From Sphingobium sp. CR2-8 (lineage in GTDB: Bacteria; Pseudomonadota; Alphaproteobacteria; Sphingomonadales; Sphingomonadaceae): a stretch of DNA of 64,000 nucleotides. Both the position numbers and the translations under genes were made by a program. This document shows positions 50,767-60,623 of the stretch, one piece after another. A model generated the notes under the pieces. That model searched no databases. It saw only the letters and a list, made by a program, of their open reading frames with translations, and was not told the DNA's origin. Location of the stretch: positions 226,501-290,500 of the forward strand of contig NZ_JAYKZY010000001.1 in assembly GCF_035818615.1 (NCBI RefSeq), read 5' to 3'. Within the stretch, counting starts at the first letter, position 1. Each line of letters opens with the position of its first letter.

Positions 50767-53700
50767 TGCGGCGCGAGTGATGGCTCTTCCTGTTCTGCGG
50801 GCGGCTTGATCTTGAACCAAAGCGCATAGAGCGCGGGCAAGAACACCAGGGTCAGGATTGTGCCACCCAACGTGCCGCCGATCAGCGTGACTGCCATCGA
50901 TCCCCAAAACACCGAACTGATAAGCGGCACGAACGCGAGCACCGCCGCCAGCGCAGTCAGGATAACCGGGCGCGATCGCTGAACGGTCGCCTCGACCACT
51001 GCGTGGTAAGGCGCCATGCCTTCCTTCTCATGATCATGGATCTGGCCGATCAGGATCAATGTGTTGCGCATCAGGATGCCAGCAAGGGCGATCAGGCCGA
51101 GGATTGCGTTGAAGCCGAAGGGCTGGCCGCTGATCAACAGCGTGGGAACGACGCCGATGAGTCCCAGCGGCGCGGTCAGCAGCACGATCGCCATCGCCGA
51201 AAGGCTGCGGACCTGGAGGATGATGACGATCATCATCAGCACGATCATGATCGGAAAGATCGGCGCGAGGGCGGAATTGGCTTTCTCGGCCTCCTCGATC
51301 GAACCGGCCATGGCGATATGGTAGCCGGACGGAAGGTCCTTGATGATCGGTTGCAGCTTTTTGAATATCGCTGTCGAGACGTCGGGCGGCTGGAGACCAT
51401 CGGCGATGTCGCCACGAACCGTAATCGTCGGCAGCCTGTCTCGCCGCTGGAGGATCGGGTTCTCCATCCGTACTTCCAGTTTGCCGATCTGGCTGACCGG
51501 CACGCGCTGGCCATTGGCGCCGGTCAGCATATAGTCGCCGATCCGCGCGGGATCGAGCCGGTCGCTGCCGGCAGAGCGCGCCACGACATCGACGGTGCGG
51601 ATATCCTCGCGGGCCTGGCTGACGGTAGCGCCGGTCAGCAGGAACTGAAGCTGCTGCGCAACGTCACTGGACGTCAGGCCGAGTGCCCGTAGCCGATCCT
51701 GATCGAGCACGAAGTGGAGGGCGGGCGCACGGTCGCCCCAGTCGGCGTTCACGGTCCGCATCATCGGATCGTCCTGCATGATCTTCTGCGCTTTGGCCGC
51801 GAGGGTGCGGACAATCTCGAGATCGGGGCCGCTGACCCGGAAAGCGACCGGGAAGGGCGAGTAGGGACCGAAAACGAGCTGTGTCGCGCGCACGCGTGCC
51901 TGGGGCGCGAGGCCATCGGCGGCGGCTTGGCGTAGCCGAACTTTCAGGGCATCGCGCGCTTCCTCGTCCGCGGTCAGGACGATGATCTTTGCAAAGGAGG
52001 GGTCGGGCAGCTCGGGCGACAGCGACATGAAGAAACGCGGCGCGCCCTGGCCGACATAGGCGGTCACCATCCTGGCTTCGGGTTGCTTGCGCAGCCAGGC
52101 CTCGACTTGCTTTGCGGCCTCGCTGGTGCGGGCGATGGATGTGCCCTTGGGCATCTGCACCTCGACCAGCACTTCGGGACGGTCGGACGCGGGGAAGAAT
52201 TGCTTGTTGACGAACGGCATGCCGACGCCCGCAATCAGGAACGCGCCCAGCGTCGCGAGCGCGACGAGTTTCTTGCGCCGTACGGCCCAGGCGATAACGC
52301 TGCGCACTTTTTCATAGCGCGGCGTTTGGTAGATTGCGGCATGCCCACCTTCCACCGGCTTGATGTGCGGCAGCATCTTCACGCCCATATACGGCGTAAA
52401 GATCACCGCGACGAACCAGGAGGCGATCAGGGCGAAGCCAACGACCCAGAAGATGTTGCCCGCATATTCACCCGCGGTCGATTGCGCGAACCCGACCGGC
52501 ATCAGCCCGATCACGGTCACCAGCGTGCCCGCCAGCATCGGTGCGGCCGTGTGGCTCCATGCATAGGCGGACGCGCGGATACGATCGTAGCCTTCCTCCA
52601 TCTTCACCACCATCATCTCGATGGCGATAATGGCGTCGTCGACAAGCAGGCCGAGCGCCAGAATGAGCGCGCCCAGCGTTATCCGGTCGAGAACGCGGCC
52701 GGTGGCCCACATGATGACGAGCACGATCGCGAGCGTCAGCGGCACTGCCGCCGCCACGACGATACCGACCCGCCAGCCCAGGCTGATGAGACTGACGATC
52801 ATCACGATCGCCAGCGCCTCCAGGAAGGTGTGCATGAACTGGTTGACCGCCTCGGAGATGTTGACTGACTGATCGGTAACCGGGGTCAGGCTCATGCCGA
52901 GCGGCAGGTCTTCGGTGATCTTGGCGATTTCCGCCTTCAGCGACTTGCCCAGATCAAGGCCGTTCCACCCCTCGCGCATGACGACGCCCAGCAGCAATGC
53001 AGGTTCGCCCTGGCTTCGGATCAGGAAGGCGGCGGGGTCTTCGTATCCGCGTTCGACCTTGGCGATGTCGGACAGGCGCAGCGTGGTGCCGTTTGCAACG
53101 ATGGGCAGGTCGCGGATCTTCGACAGGTCATCGAACGCGCCATCGAGACGCACGACGACCTGCTGTCCCTTGGTCTCGATCGACCCCGCCGGCGTCATCA
53201 TGTTCTGCGCCGCCAGCGCAGCGAAGATGTCGCGTGGCGACACGCCAAGCGTCGCCAGACGCTCCTGCGCGAATTCGACATAGATGCGTTCGGGGCGTTC
53301 GCCCACGATGTTGATCTTGTTGACGCCGGGGACATGGAGCAGGCGCTGCCTTAAGCTCTCCGCCTCGCGAGCCAGGGAGCGTTGTGGCTCCCCTTTCGCC
53401 TTGAGGGCATAGAGCGCGAAGGTGACGTCGCCATATTCGTCGTTGACGAACGGCCCGACCGCGCCGCGCGGCAGATTGGGCGCTTCGTCCGACATTTTCT
53501 TGCGGGCCTGGTAGAATTGGTCCGGCACGTCCTTGGGCGGCGTCGTATCCCGCAACGTCAATGTGGTGAAGGCCAGACCGGGCCGCGTGAAGGTTTCGCT
53601 GCGGTCGTACCAGCGCAACTCCTGCAAACGCTTCTCGAGTGGCTCGGCAACCTGATCCTGCATCTCCTGCGCGGTGGCGCCGGGCCAGGCGGTGACGACG

Positions 53701-53888
53701 GTCATGACCTTGATCGTGAAACCGGGGTCCTCGGCGCGTCCCAACTTCAGGAACGCGACGGTGCCCGCCAGGATGATGGCGATGAGGAAGAACAAAGTCA
53801 CCGATCGTTCGCGGACGGCGAGCGCGGAAAGATTGAAGCGGCCCGGCTTGCCAGGCTCGTCCCCGGGCAGATCGTGCTGGCCGCTCAT
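50754..53888 (-). CDS. RND-type efflux pump inner-membrane permease
   Basis: A 1044-residue AcrB/MdtB-like permease of usual length with 12 expected membrane segments. The N-terminus has [29 protein letters not shown]; the fourth segment carries [21 protein letters not shown] with the acidic pair needed for proton flow. Motifs [27 protein letters not shown] and the second-half repeats are present. Its start overlaps the adaptor stop by 4 bp. It works with the adaptor (53885) and the NodT-type channel (55772). The substrate is unknown. Confidence 0.95.
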   Translation of the reverse strand: MSGQHDLPGDEPGKPGRFNLSALAVRERSVTLFFLIAIILAGTVAFLKLGRAEDPGFTIKVMTVVTAWPGATAQEMQDQVAEPLEKRLQELRWYDRSETFTRPGLAFTTLTLRDTTPPKDVPDQFYQARKKMSDEAPNLPRGAVGPFVNDEYGDVTFALYALKAKGEPQRSLAREAESLRQRLLHVPGVNKINIVGERPERIYVEFAQERLATLGVSPRDIFAALAAQNMMTPAGSIETKGQQVVVRLDGAFDDLSKIRDLPIVANGTTLRLSDIAKVERGYEDPAAFLIRSQGEPALLLGVVMREGWNGLDLGKSLKAEIAKITEDLPLGMSLTPVTDQSVNISEAVNQFMHTFLEALAIVMIVSLISLGWRVGIVVAAAVPLTLAIVLVIMWATGRVLDRITLGALILALGLLVDDAIIAIEMMVVKMEEGYDRIRASAYAWSHTAAPMLAGTLVTVIGLMPVGFAQSTAGEYAGNIFWVVGFALIASWFVAVIFTPYMGVKMLPHIKPVEGGHAAIYQTPRYEKVRSVIAWAVRRKKLVALATLGAFLIAGVGMPFVNKQFFPASDRPEVLVEVQMPKGTSIARTSEAAKQVEAWLRKQPEARMVTAYVGQGAPRFFMSLSPELPDPSFAKIIVLTADEEARDALKVRLRQAAADGLAPQARVRATQLVFGPYSPFPVAFRVSGPDLEIVRTLAAKAQKIMQDDPMMRTVNADWGDRAPALHFVLDQDRLRALGLTSSDVAQQLQFLLTGATVSQAREDIRTVDVVARSAGSDRLDPARIGDYMLTGANGQRVPVSQIGKLEVRMENPILQRRDRLPTITVRGDIADGLQPPDVSTAIFKKLQPIIKDLPSGYHIAMAGSIEEAEKANSALAPIFPIMIVLMMIVIILQVRSLSAMAIVLLTAPLGLIGVVPTLLISGQPFGFNAILGLIALAGILMRNTLILIGQIHDHEKEGMAPYHAVVEATVQRSRPVILTALAAVLAFVPLISSVFWGSMAVTLIGGTLGGTILTLVFLPALYALWFKIKPPAEQEEPSLAPHYTA

Positions 53889-54975
53889 CGGGCCGCACCT
53901 GCGGCCAGCGCGGCAATTCGCACCTGCTGACCCTGGTGCAACATATGTGCGCCCATCGCGACGAAGCGGTCGCCCGACTTGAGTCCCGATGTCACGGTGG
54001 CCGTCTCTTCACCCAGAGCAGAGACGCGAACCGGCCGCCACGCGACCGTTGGTTTCGCACGCCCGCTCACGATCCAGACGCCCGGACCCCGCCCGGCGTC
54101 GTGCAGCGCGCCAAGCGGCACTTGGGTCGCAACCGCTTCGCCTGGCGTGGCAAGCGTCACCGTGACGGTGGATCCAAGCGGCGATCGAGCGACCGCGCCA
54201 GCAAGGACATAGCGGGCCTCGAACGTGCGCGAAGCGGGGTTCGCCGAGTCGGCGAGCTGGCGCAGCGTGGCGGTGCCGGTTGCGCCGTCATAGGTACGTG
54301 CCTGGGCGGCGGAGCCCAAGGGGGGCGCACCGTCTCGGGCAACTGCACCAGGGCTTCGCGCGGTCCCGACCGGGCTACCCGTACAACGGTCTGTCCGGCC
54401 GCCACCACCTGTCCGGGTTCCGCGAGCGTCTCGACCACCGTGCCGTCGGCATCGGCGAGCAGGACACCGTAGTTCGTCTCGTTGCGCGTCACATTGGCCT
54501 GCGCCTGTGCGGCCGTGAGCTGAGCGCGCGCTAAATCCGCCGCTGCCTTGGCCTGGTCGTAAGCGGAGGCGGATACGGCGCCCGCGCCCACGAGATCGCG
54601 GTAACGCTTTTCGTCGGCAGCGGTCTGCAATGCGCGCGCGCGCGCGGCTTCGACGGTGCCCTGCGACGCGCGGGTCGCCAGCGCCAGATCGGTCAGGTCG
54701 ATCCGCATCAGTGGCTGCCCGCGGCGGACGACCTGCCCGGCGTCAACCAGACGCTCGATAACCTTTCCGCCAACCCGAAAGCCCAGATCGCTCTGCACGC
54801 GGGCCGCGACGATACCGGTGAACTCGCGCGTCGCGGCACTAGCCAGGCTGGAGGTGGCTACCCTGACAAGTGGCGGCTGTGTCCGTGGATCGGACTCGGC
54901 GCGGTCGCACCCCGCCAGCGAAATCGAAAGCAGGGCGGGAAGGCCGAGAGCGAGATGACGATAACGATGGGACAC
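53885..54975 (-). pseudogene. RND periplasmic adaptor (HlyD/MFP) with one-base frameshift
   Basis: The N-terminal frame starts at GTG 54975 (GGAGGA upstream), with a lipoprotein signal (LLSISLAGC) and the hairpin/lipoyl domains up to VQLPETVRP. It then slips into a wrong frame. The correct continuation, LGSAAQARTYDGATGTATLRQL to the end AALAAGAAR, is one base off. The slip lies in a run of six G (54320-54325; C on the coding strand); seven would restore a 363-residue adaptor. It could be a sequencing error, a recent loss or phase variation. Everything else is intact. Confidence 0.85.
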
Positions 54976-55016
54976 GCACAATTCCTCCGAAGTACCGAGG
55001 ATCGATAGGTGTCTTG

Positions 55017-55038
55017 TGACCATATTGTCAATAGGTCA
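55017..55038. promoter_or_regulatory. Candidate TetR operator before the adaptor gene
   Basis: A 22-bp inverted repeat with TGACC at the left end and GGTCA at the right, inner arms ATTG/CAAT. It lies 41 bp upstream of the adaptor start and just beyond the TetR stop. A related 22-bp site with TGACC half is at 55719-55740. Confidence 0.65.
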
Positions 55039-55061
55039 TATTAGATAGGGCCGTTTGCGGT

Positions 55062-55679
55062 CTATGGCGCCAGGCTGCGAAGAATGAGGCTCGTCACTTC
55101 GCTCTGGGCTTCTGGAAGCAGATCGAGATTACGCTCCAAATGCAGCGGATCGATGAACGGGGTCATCGCGTAGAAGATCGACCGACAGATTTCATCGATG
55201 GGCGTTTTGCGTTCGAACTCGCCATTCTCGCGGCCCTCTCGAACGATTTCCTCCAGCATCGTCTTGAGTGCGTCAGAATAGGTCCATGTCGACGCCCAGC
55301 GCTCCGCCGCCGCCAATGCGGCAATCTCGAAAATCTTTCGATCGTCGAAAAACAGCGCAACGCTCGATGCCGTAACACTCTTGAACATGCGTCGAAGCCG
55401 ATCGGTGGAACTGCCGCCTTCGTCTATCGCGGCGCGCGCTTCGCCCAGGATTTGCTCGAGGCGAGCGCCACAAATGGCCTCGCCGATCGCCTGCTTCGAT
55501 TCGAAGAAGCGATAGATATAGGCCTTGGAGAAGCCGATCTCGCGCGCAAGATCCGACACGGTCGTCTTGCCATAGCCATAGCGCGCGAAGCACTCATTTG
55601 CGGCCTCGACGATCTGGTCACGTACGCTGTGTTCGGCTGGCCCGCGGGTCACGGCCGGTTGAGTGGATGCTTTGTTCAT
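55062..55679 (-). CDS. TetR-family repressor of the RND system
   Basis: 205 residues. The DNA-binding part reads IVEAANECFARYGYGKTTVSDLAREIGFSKAYIYRFFESKQAIGEAI. A TetR_C-type ligand domain follows (ALFFDDRKIFEIAALAAAERW). It lies between the minus-strand adaptor-permease pair and the divergent outer-membrane factor; TGACC-type inverted repeats flank it on both sides (55017-55038 and 55719-55740), so it likely controls both transcripts and itself. Confidence 0.9.
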   Translation of the reverse strand: MNKASTQPAVTRGPAEHSVRDQIVEAANECFARYGYGKTTVSDLAREIGFSKAYIYRFFESKQAIGEAICGARLEQILGEARAAIDEGGSSTDRLRRMFKSVTASSVALFFDDRKIFEIAALAAAERWASTWTYSDALKTMLEEIVREGRENGEFERKTPIDEICRSIFYAMTPFIDPLHLERNLDLLPEAQSEVTSLILRSLAP

Positions 55680-55718
55680 GGTTGCTCCATAATCATTCCC
55701 GCCGGGATTGACAAACAG

Positions 55719-55740
55719 TGACCTATACGACCATTAGTCA
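55719..55740. promoter_or_regulatory. Candidate TetR operator before NodT/TetR
   Basis: A 22-bp element beginning TGACCTAT and ending ATTAGTCA (TGAC/GTCA ends), the same length and outer half-sites as 55017-55038. It sits between the TetR start and the NodT-type gene; a GTG that could start the latter is inside it, so I place that start at 55772. Confidence 0.6.
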
Positions 55741-55771
55741 CATTCCAGATGCCATCTTGCAAGGCTTGAAT

Positions 55772-57223
55772 ATGCGATACCTTCGATCCGCATTCCTGTT
55801 GTCAGCTACGGCCACGCTCCTGGGCGGCTGTGCTGTCGGGCCTCGCTACGTCGCGCCGGTTTCCTCGGCGCCGCCTGCTTTTATCGGCAGTCCCGCCGTC
55901 GACTCGCGAGCTGCGGCAACGCAGGTGGCGGACCTGGTCGATTGGTGGCGGGCGTTCCACGACCCGCAGCTGACAAGCCTTGTGGAACGCGCGCTCGCCC
56001 AGAATCTGGATTTGCAGCAGGCAAGCGCCCGCGTCGTTCAGGCGCGCGCCGCGCTGAAGAATGCCAACGCCGCGCTTCTGCCATCCGGCCAGCTGAGCGG
56101 ACAGGCCGGCGAAACCTACCAGTCGCTGGAAACCCCGATCGGGCGGATTGGCAGCGCATTCCCACAGTTCGAACGTTCGACCGAAACCTACGAACTCAAT
56201 CTTGGCGCCAGTTGGGAAGTCGACCTGTTCGGTGGTCGCGATGCCGCTCGCGACGCGGCACGGGCGGATTGGCAGGCTTCGGCTGCGGCAGCGGTCGCCG
56301 CGCGCCTCGCCGTGGCTGCGCAGACTGCCGATACCTATATCGCCATTCGGACCTTGCAGGCGCGTCTCGACGTGGCGCGGGCGCAAAGCGACACCCAGCA
56401 GAAACTCGTTGATCTGATCGCCCTTCAATATCGCAAAGGGGTCGCGGCAGAGCTACAGGTCCGCCAGGCCGAAGGCGCGCTGGCGCAGGTGCGCGCGTCG
56501 ATCCCGGCTTTGCAGAACGAACTCGACATGGCGATGAATGCCCTCGATGTGCTGATCGGCGTTCAGCCCGGCACGACCCGATCCGAACTGGCGCCTCTCG
56601 CCCCGATACCGCTGCCCCCTGCGGTATCGACGGCGGGCGGTCCGGCAGCGCTTTTGCGGCGTCGGCCCGATATCATCGCGGCGGAACGGACGCTTGCCGC
56701 TTCCAACGCACGGATCGGCGTTGCTGTCTCCGAATATTATCCCAAAATCTCGCTCAGCGGCCTGCTTGGCACGGCGACGACGGCGGCGGGCGGCTTGTTC
56801 ACGGGCAACGCGACGCAAGCCAATGGCGTGTTGGGCTTGCGCTGGCGTCTGTTCGACTTCGGTCGTGTCGATGCCGAGATCAAGGTCGCCAAGGGCCGCA
56901 ATGCCGAGGCGCTGGCTGCCTACCGCCTGACCGTCCTGCGTGCGTCGCAGGATGTCGAGGATGCCTTCTCGACGCTGGTGCAGCAGGAGGCTCGCGCGGC
57001 GGCATTGGCGCAGGGCGAAATAGCATTGACGCGCGCGCGGACCTCGTCCTTTGCGGCCTATAGGGGCGGGGTAGCCAGTCTGATCGAAGTGCTCGACGCT
57101 GACCGTCGACTGCTTGAGGCCCGCGATGGTGCGATCCAGGCCCGCGCCGCCGCGAGCCGTGGCGCGGTCGCCTCGTTCCGCGCGCTGGGCGGTGGCTGGG
57201 AACCAACGTCCGTGACGAACTGA
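55772..57223 (+). CDS. NodT-family outer-membrane efflux factor
   Basis: A 483-residue TolC/OprM-type lipoprotein. The start ATG 55772 gives a lipobox signal (LLSATATLLGGCAVGP; Cys19-20 region). Two OEP repeats follow, with the helical QNLDLQQASARVVQARAALKNANAALLPSGQLSG and the second-half FGRVDAEIKVAKGRNAEALAAYRLTVL. It forms the outer channel of the RND pump encoded on the opposite strand, with TetR between. The earlier GTG at 55718 lies in the operator and is unlikely to be used. Confidence 0.9.
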   Translation: MRYLRSAFLLSATATLLGGCAVGPRYVAPVSSAPPAFIGSPAVDSRAAATQVADLVDWWRAFHDPQLTSLVERALAQNLDLQQASARVVQARAALKNANAALLPSGQLSGQAGETYQSLETPIGRIGSAFPQFERSTETYELNLGASWEVDLFGGRDAARDAARADWQASAAAAVAARLAVAAQTADTYIAIRTLQARLDVARAQSDTQQKLVDLIALQYRKGVAAELQVRQAEGALAQVRASIPALQNELDMAMNALDVLIGVQPGTTRSELAPLAPIPLPPAVSTAGGPAALLRRRPDIIAAERTLAASNARIGVAVSEYYPKISLSGLLGTATTAAGGLFTGNATQANGVLGLRWRLFDFGRVDAEIKVAKGRNAEALAAYRLTVLRASQDVEDAFSTLVQQEARAAALAQGEIALTRARTSSFAAYRGGVASLIEVLDADRRLLEARDGAIQARAAASRGAVASFRALGGGWEPTSVTN

Positions 57224-57328
57224 CCACATGATAAGAGGGGGCTGTCGTGGGCAACGGCGACATCCACCTTGCCGGGTTTCGAGCGCCGATTTTCTTCACA
57301 TAGGACCATTAAAAAGGCACATGCAGCG

Positions 57329-58153
57329 ATGATATCTGAAAATAAGCCGATCGCCGTCGTCACTGGCGCCTCTTCCGGCATCGGCCTCGTCGCAGCAAAG
57401 GCGCTGGCCGGGGCAGGCTATCGCGTGTTCGGGACGAGCCGAAAACCAAGCGCGAGCCTCAGTTCCCAAATCGAGATGGTCCAGTGCGACATTACCGATG
57501 ACGGCTCCGTCACACGGGCCATCGCAACGATCCTCGAAGCGGCCGGACGGATCGACCTGTTGGTCAACAATGCTGGTGCCGGCTTGGCTGGACCTGCGGA
57601 GGAAACGTCGATCGCGCAGGCGCGGCAACTGTTCGAGGTCAATGTCTTCGGCCTGATCCGCATGGTGCAGGCCGTCCTGCCGGTCATGCGCGCGGCAGGG
57701 AGCGGGCGGATCATCAATGTCAGTTCGGTGTTAGGGTTCATGCCCGCGCCGTTCATGGCGGTGTATTCGGCCACGAAACACGCGGTGGAAGGCTATACGG
57801 AATCGCTCGATCATGAGATCCGCGGGTTCGGTATCCGTGCGGTTTTGGTCGAACCTGCAAATACCAAGACCGAGTTCGATGCAAACATGACTTGGGCCGA
57901 GGCAACACTCGATGCCTATGCCTCTATACGGTTCGGCGTCGTGAGCATGATGCGTGGCATGGCCGAAACCGGCGATAGCGCGGATGCCGTTGCCGATACC
58001 ATCCTACGCGCCGCGCAGGACCGGAAAGGGACGATGCGCTTCCCCGCCGGCAGCGGACGCAAACTCGGCCTGTTGCGGCGGTTCGTCCCTGCCAAGGCAT
58101 TCGACAAAAGCCTTCGCAAGCAGTTGGGCGTGCCGACCGTCTCGCAAACATGA
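57329..58153 (+). CDS. Short-chain dehydrogenase/reductase
   Basis: 274 residues from ATG 57329. The cofactor motif TGASSGIG is near residue 13, NNAG at ~84, the catalytic Ser in INVSSVLG and YSATK (Tyr-x3-Lys). It closely resembles oxidoreductases that follow efflux operons in proteobacteria (retinol-dehydrogenase-like SDRs). It is 105 bp downstream of the NodT gene on the same strand and may share its transcript. The substrate is unknown. Confidence 0.88.
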   Translation: MISENKPIAVVTGASSGIGLVAAKALAGAGYRVFGTSRKPSASLSSQIEMVQCDITDDGSVTRAIATILEAAGRIDLLVNNAGAGLAGPAEETSIAQARQLFEVNVFGLIRMVQAVLPVMRAAGSGRIINVSSVLGFMPAPFMAVYSATKHAVEGYTESLDHEIRGFGIRAVLVEPANTKTEFDANMTWAEATLDAYASIRFGVVSMMRGMAETGDSADAVADTILRAAQDRKGTMRFPAGSGRKLGLLRRFVPAKAFDKSLRKQLGVPTVSQT

Positions 58154-58178
58154 CTGCCAGCGTCGCAGACTGAACGCA

Positions 58179-58220
58179 CCATGCCTTATTGCATTATAAA
58201 TATAATGCAATAAGGCATGG
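58179..58220. promoter_or_regulatory. 42-bp perfect palindrome; operator and/or terminator
   Basis: Two 20-nt arms (58179-58198, 58201-58220) pair perfectly around AA. The core GCATTATAAATATAATGC (58191-58208) matches the site GCATTATAACCGTAATGC at 60550-60567 in 15 of 18 positions. It lies 38 bp before the MATE gene, so I favour an operator for the TetR at 59758; it could also end the upstream SDR transcript. Confidence 0.8.
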
Positions 58221-58257
58221 GTTTGGGGTGTGTGGACGCATTTACGAGACATGAGAT

Positions 58258-59694
58258 ATGCTGCGGCCATCGACACCTGAAACAGCCAAGTCTGATCCAA
58301 TAGGCACAGGCGCGACGGCACGTTCCGGCAAACCGGCGGTGGGCCTGCTCAGCGGACCAGTGCTAAGGCCGCTGCTTGCCCTCGCATTGCCCACGATGAC
58401 GGTGATATTGGCCCAGATCGGGGTCGGCGTCGCGGAGGTTTTCTATATCAGCCGCCTCGGGACGCAGGCGCTGGCCGGCGCTTCTCTCGTCTTTCCCTTC
58501 TACATGCTCATGACGACGATGTCCGCGGGAGGGCTGGGCAGCGGTGTTTCGTCGGCGGTGGCCCGTGCCATGGGGTCTGGCCGCACCCAAGACGTCCCGC
58601 GCATCTTTGCGCACGCCGTGATCGCTGCGCTGGCGGTGGGGCTTTGTTTCACCGCGATCATGCTGACGACAGGCCCATGGATCTATCATGCCCTGGGTGG
58701 CCGGGGTGAAGCGCTGGCCGCAGCGCTGCGCTATTCGAATATCATCTTCGCCGGAGTGGCTTGTCTCTGGGTCAGCAATCTCTTGGGTTCCGCATTTCGC
58801 GGGATTGGCAACGCCATGCTGCCGGCGCGCATCTCGCTGATCGGGGCGGCGTTCATGATTCCCGCTTCGCCCGCGCTGATCTTCGGAGCTGGCCCCATCC
58901 CCGCCATGGGGATTGCAGGCGCCGGGTTGGCGGTTGTGATCTATCAGGCCGGTGCCACTCTTGCCTTGCTTCACTCTTGGCGAAAATCGGAAAGAGGGTC
59001 CGGCGGGATCGACTTCAGACCCAAGCGGTCCATTTTCGTCGACATCTTCAGGGTGGGCGTGCCCAGTTCGCTCAATGCTCTTCAGCAAAGCATGATGTCC
59101 GTCGTGCTTACCGGCCTTGCCGCGCGGTTCGGAGTGGGGGCGCTCGCGGCTTATGGCATCGCGTCTCGCCTCGATTCGATGATGGTGCCCGTGCTGTTCG
59201 GGCTTGCGTCGGCGGTTCTCACCATGGTGGGCATGAATGTCGGCGCTGGGAATGTTGTTCGCGCCAAACGGATCACCTGGACAGGGGCGGGGGTCGGCAT
59301 GGTTTTGACCGGCATACCGGGCATCCTGTTTGCGATCTGGCCCCATATCTGGCTCGGTCTCTTTTCCTCCGAACAGGCGGTCCTCGCCGAAGGCACCGCT
59401 TATCTGCGCATCACTGGCCCTTTCTATCCGCTGATGGCGCTGGCGTTCATCCTCAGCTTCGCCGCGCAAGGCGCCGGTCATTCTTTCTGGCCGGCCATAG
59501 CTGTCACGGCGCGCCTGGTTTCTGTCGCAGGTGTCGGCTGGATCGCCGTCGATCAGTTCGGTTTCGGCTTTGCCGCGCTGGCTGTCGCAACGGTGACAGG
59601 GATCGTAGCCTATGCCGGCATTTGCGTGATGGCAGTTCGGTCGGGCTCTGTCTGGCGCGCGCGCAAGGTGAAAGCGGCCAAAATCGCAGCATAG
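58258..59694 (+). CDS. MATE-family efflux transporter
   Basis: A 478-residue membrane protein with twelve expected helices in two related halves. It has LALALPTMTVILAQIGVGVAEVFYISRLGTQALAGASLVFPFYMLM in the first half and GVPSSLNALQQSMMSVVLTGLAARFGVGALAAYGIASRLDSMMVPV in the second, characteristic of MATE proteins (DinF/NorM-like). It exports drugs or metabolites in exchange for Na+ or H+. It starts at ATG 58258 and is followed by a convergent TetR gene. The palindrome 38 bp upstream suggests control by that TetR. Confidence 0.93.
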   Translation: MLRPSTPETAKSDPIGTGATARSGKPAVGLLSGPVLRPLLALALPTMTVILAQIGVGVAEVFYISRLGTQALAGASLVFPFYMLMTTMSAGGLGSGVSSAVARAMGSGRTQDVPRIFAHAVIAALAVGLCFTAIMLTTGPWIYHALGGRGEALAAALRYSNIIFAGVACLWVSNLLGSAFRGIGNAMLPARISLIGAAFMIPASPALIFGAGPIPAMGIAGAGLAVVIYQAGATLALLHSWRKSERGSGGIDFRPKRSIFVDIFRVGVPSSLNALQQSMMSVVLTGLAARFGVGALAAYGIASRLDSMMVPVLFGLASAVLTMVGMNVGAGNVVRAKRITWTGAGVGMVLTGIPGILFAIWPHIWLGLFSSEQAVLAEGTAYLRITGPFYPLMALAFILSFAAQGAGHSFWPAIAVTARLVSVAGVGWIAVDQFGFGFAALAVATVTGIVAYAGICVMAVRSGSVWRARKVKAAKIAA

Positions 59695-59757
59695 CCCAAA
59701 TGCGGCACTGCAAGAGGGCTTCGCCAGTACGTCACATGATCACCTGAAAAACAGGAC

Positions 59758-60345
59758 TTACCGTGCGGCCTCCGTGCCGAGCGCAAACATCATGGCCATA
59801 GAGAAGGTGCTGTCGAGTATCTCCTTCGATGATGCCGCGTCGGACACGGCGCGTGCCGACTGTATACCGCCACATATCATCGCCAGCAGGGCGATAGCGG
59901 CAGGTCGGCGCTGGGCGGCTGAAAAGCGTTCCAAACAAGCGGCAAGAACATCGACAAGCGCGGACGTCCCCTCGGTATAGATGGCACGTACCTTGTCGCT
60001 CTCCCGCGCGATCTCCCCCACGATACTGGCGTTCAGGCAACCCGCCGCAAAAGTGTCGCGATGTCCCTCGCTCAAATAGGCGCGGAGAAAGGCTTCAAAG
60101 CCGTCGGGCTTCTTAAGGGTGTCGCTGATTGCGTGAAGTCGCTCGCGGTTGAGTTCGGCAATCGTGGCGCTGACCAGATCGTCCTTCGATTTGAAATGGG
60201 TATAGAATGTGCCGTGCGTCAGGCCAGCCTCCTGCATCAACGGCGCCAGCCCCACAGCGTTGATGCCGTCCCTGCGAAAACGCAGCGATGCGATATCGAC
60301 GATACGCTTGCGGATCGTTTCATTATGTTCCGGGCTGTATCGCAA
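59758..60345 (-). CDS. TetR-family repressor
   Basis: I place the start at TTG 60345 (LRYSPEHN), with GAGGG eight bases upstream, giving 195 residues; the frame extends to 60480 but those residues look unrelated. The DNA-binding part reads IVDIASLRFRRDGINAVGLAPLMQEAGLTHGTFYTHFKSKDDLVSATI, and the C-terminal part is of the AcrR/TetR_C_41-like type. Convergent with the MATE gene and divergent from the TonB receptor. An 18-bp palindrome at 60550 and a matching one at 58191 suggest it controls both neighbours. Confidence 0.88.
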   Translation of the reverse strand: MRYSPEHNETIRKRIVDIASLRFRRDGINAVGLAPLMQEAGLTHGTFYTHFKSKDDLVSATIAELNRERLHAISDTLKKPDGFEAFLRAYLSEGHRDTFAAGCLNASIVGEIARESDKVRAIYTEGTSALVDVLAACLERFSAAQRRPAAIALLAMICGGIQSARAVSDAASSKEILDSTFSMAMMFALGTEAAR

Positions 60346-60623
60346 GTCTTTTCCCTCTGATCGTGCACGTTGGCATCCCAACTGGGCTTTCAACCTTAGA
60401 CCAGGATTTCGGTCCGCCTCAAGGCCGATCAGATAGGCTCGCCATGGCGTTTCGCTCGTCCTCTCATCTTTGCCGGTCACAAAACAGCCGCTTGCCCGGC
60501 CGATAGATTTTATTCTCTACTTAAGAAATAGACATTTGGCGAGGGCATGGCATTATAACCGTAATGCAAAATGAGCGGCTGGCCTGTGCTTTTGCAAAAC
60601 CAACCGCAAGATCCTGGGGGATA
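60346..60623. other. Divergent region TetR / TonB receptor
   Basis: 278 bp. It contains the operator at 60550-60567. No other gene is recognised; the open frame of the TetR gene runs back through part of it, but those residues are unlike TetR proteins. I see no obvious -35/-10 pair. Confidence 0.5.
60550..60567. promoter_or_regulatory. Palindromic operator shared with the MATE promoter
   Basis: GCATTATAACCGTAATGC: perfect 6-bp arms GCATTA/TAATGC. It matches the core of the palindrome at 58191-58208 except for three central bases. An ATG at 60564 lies inside it, so the receptor start is placed at 60624. Confidence 0.8.
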
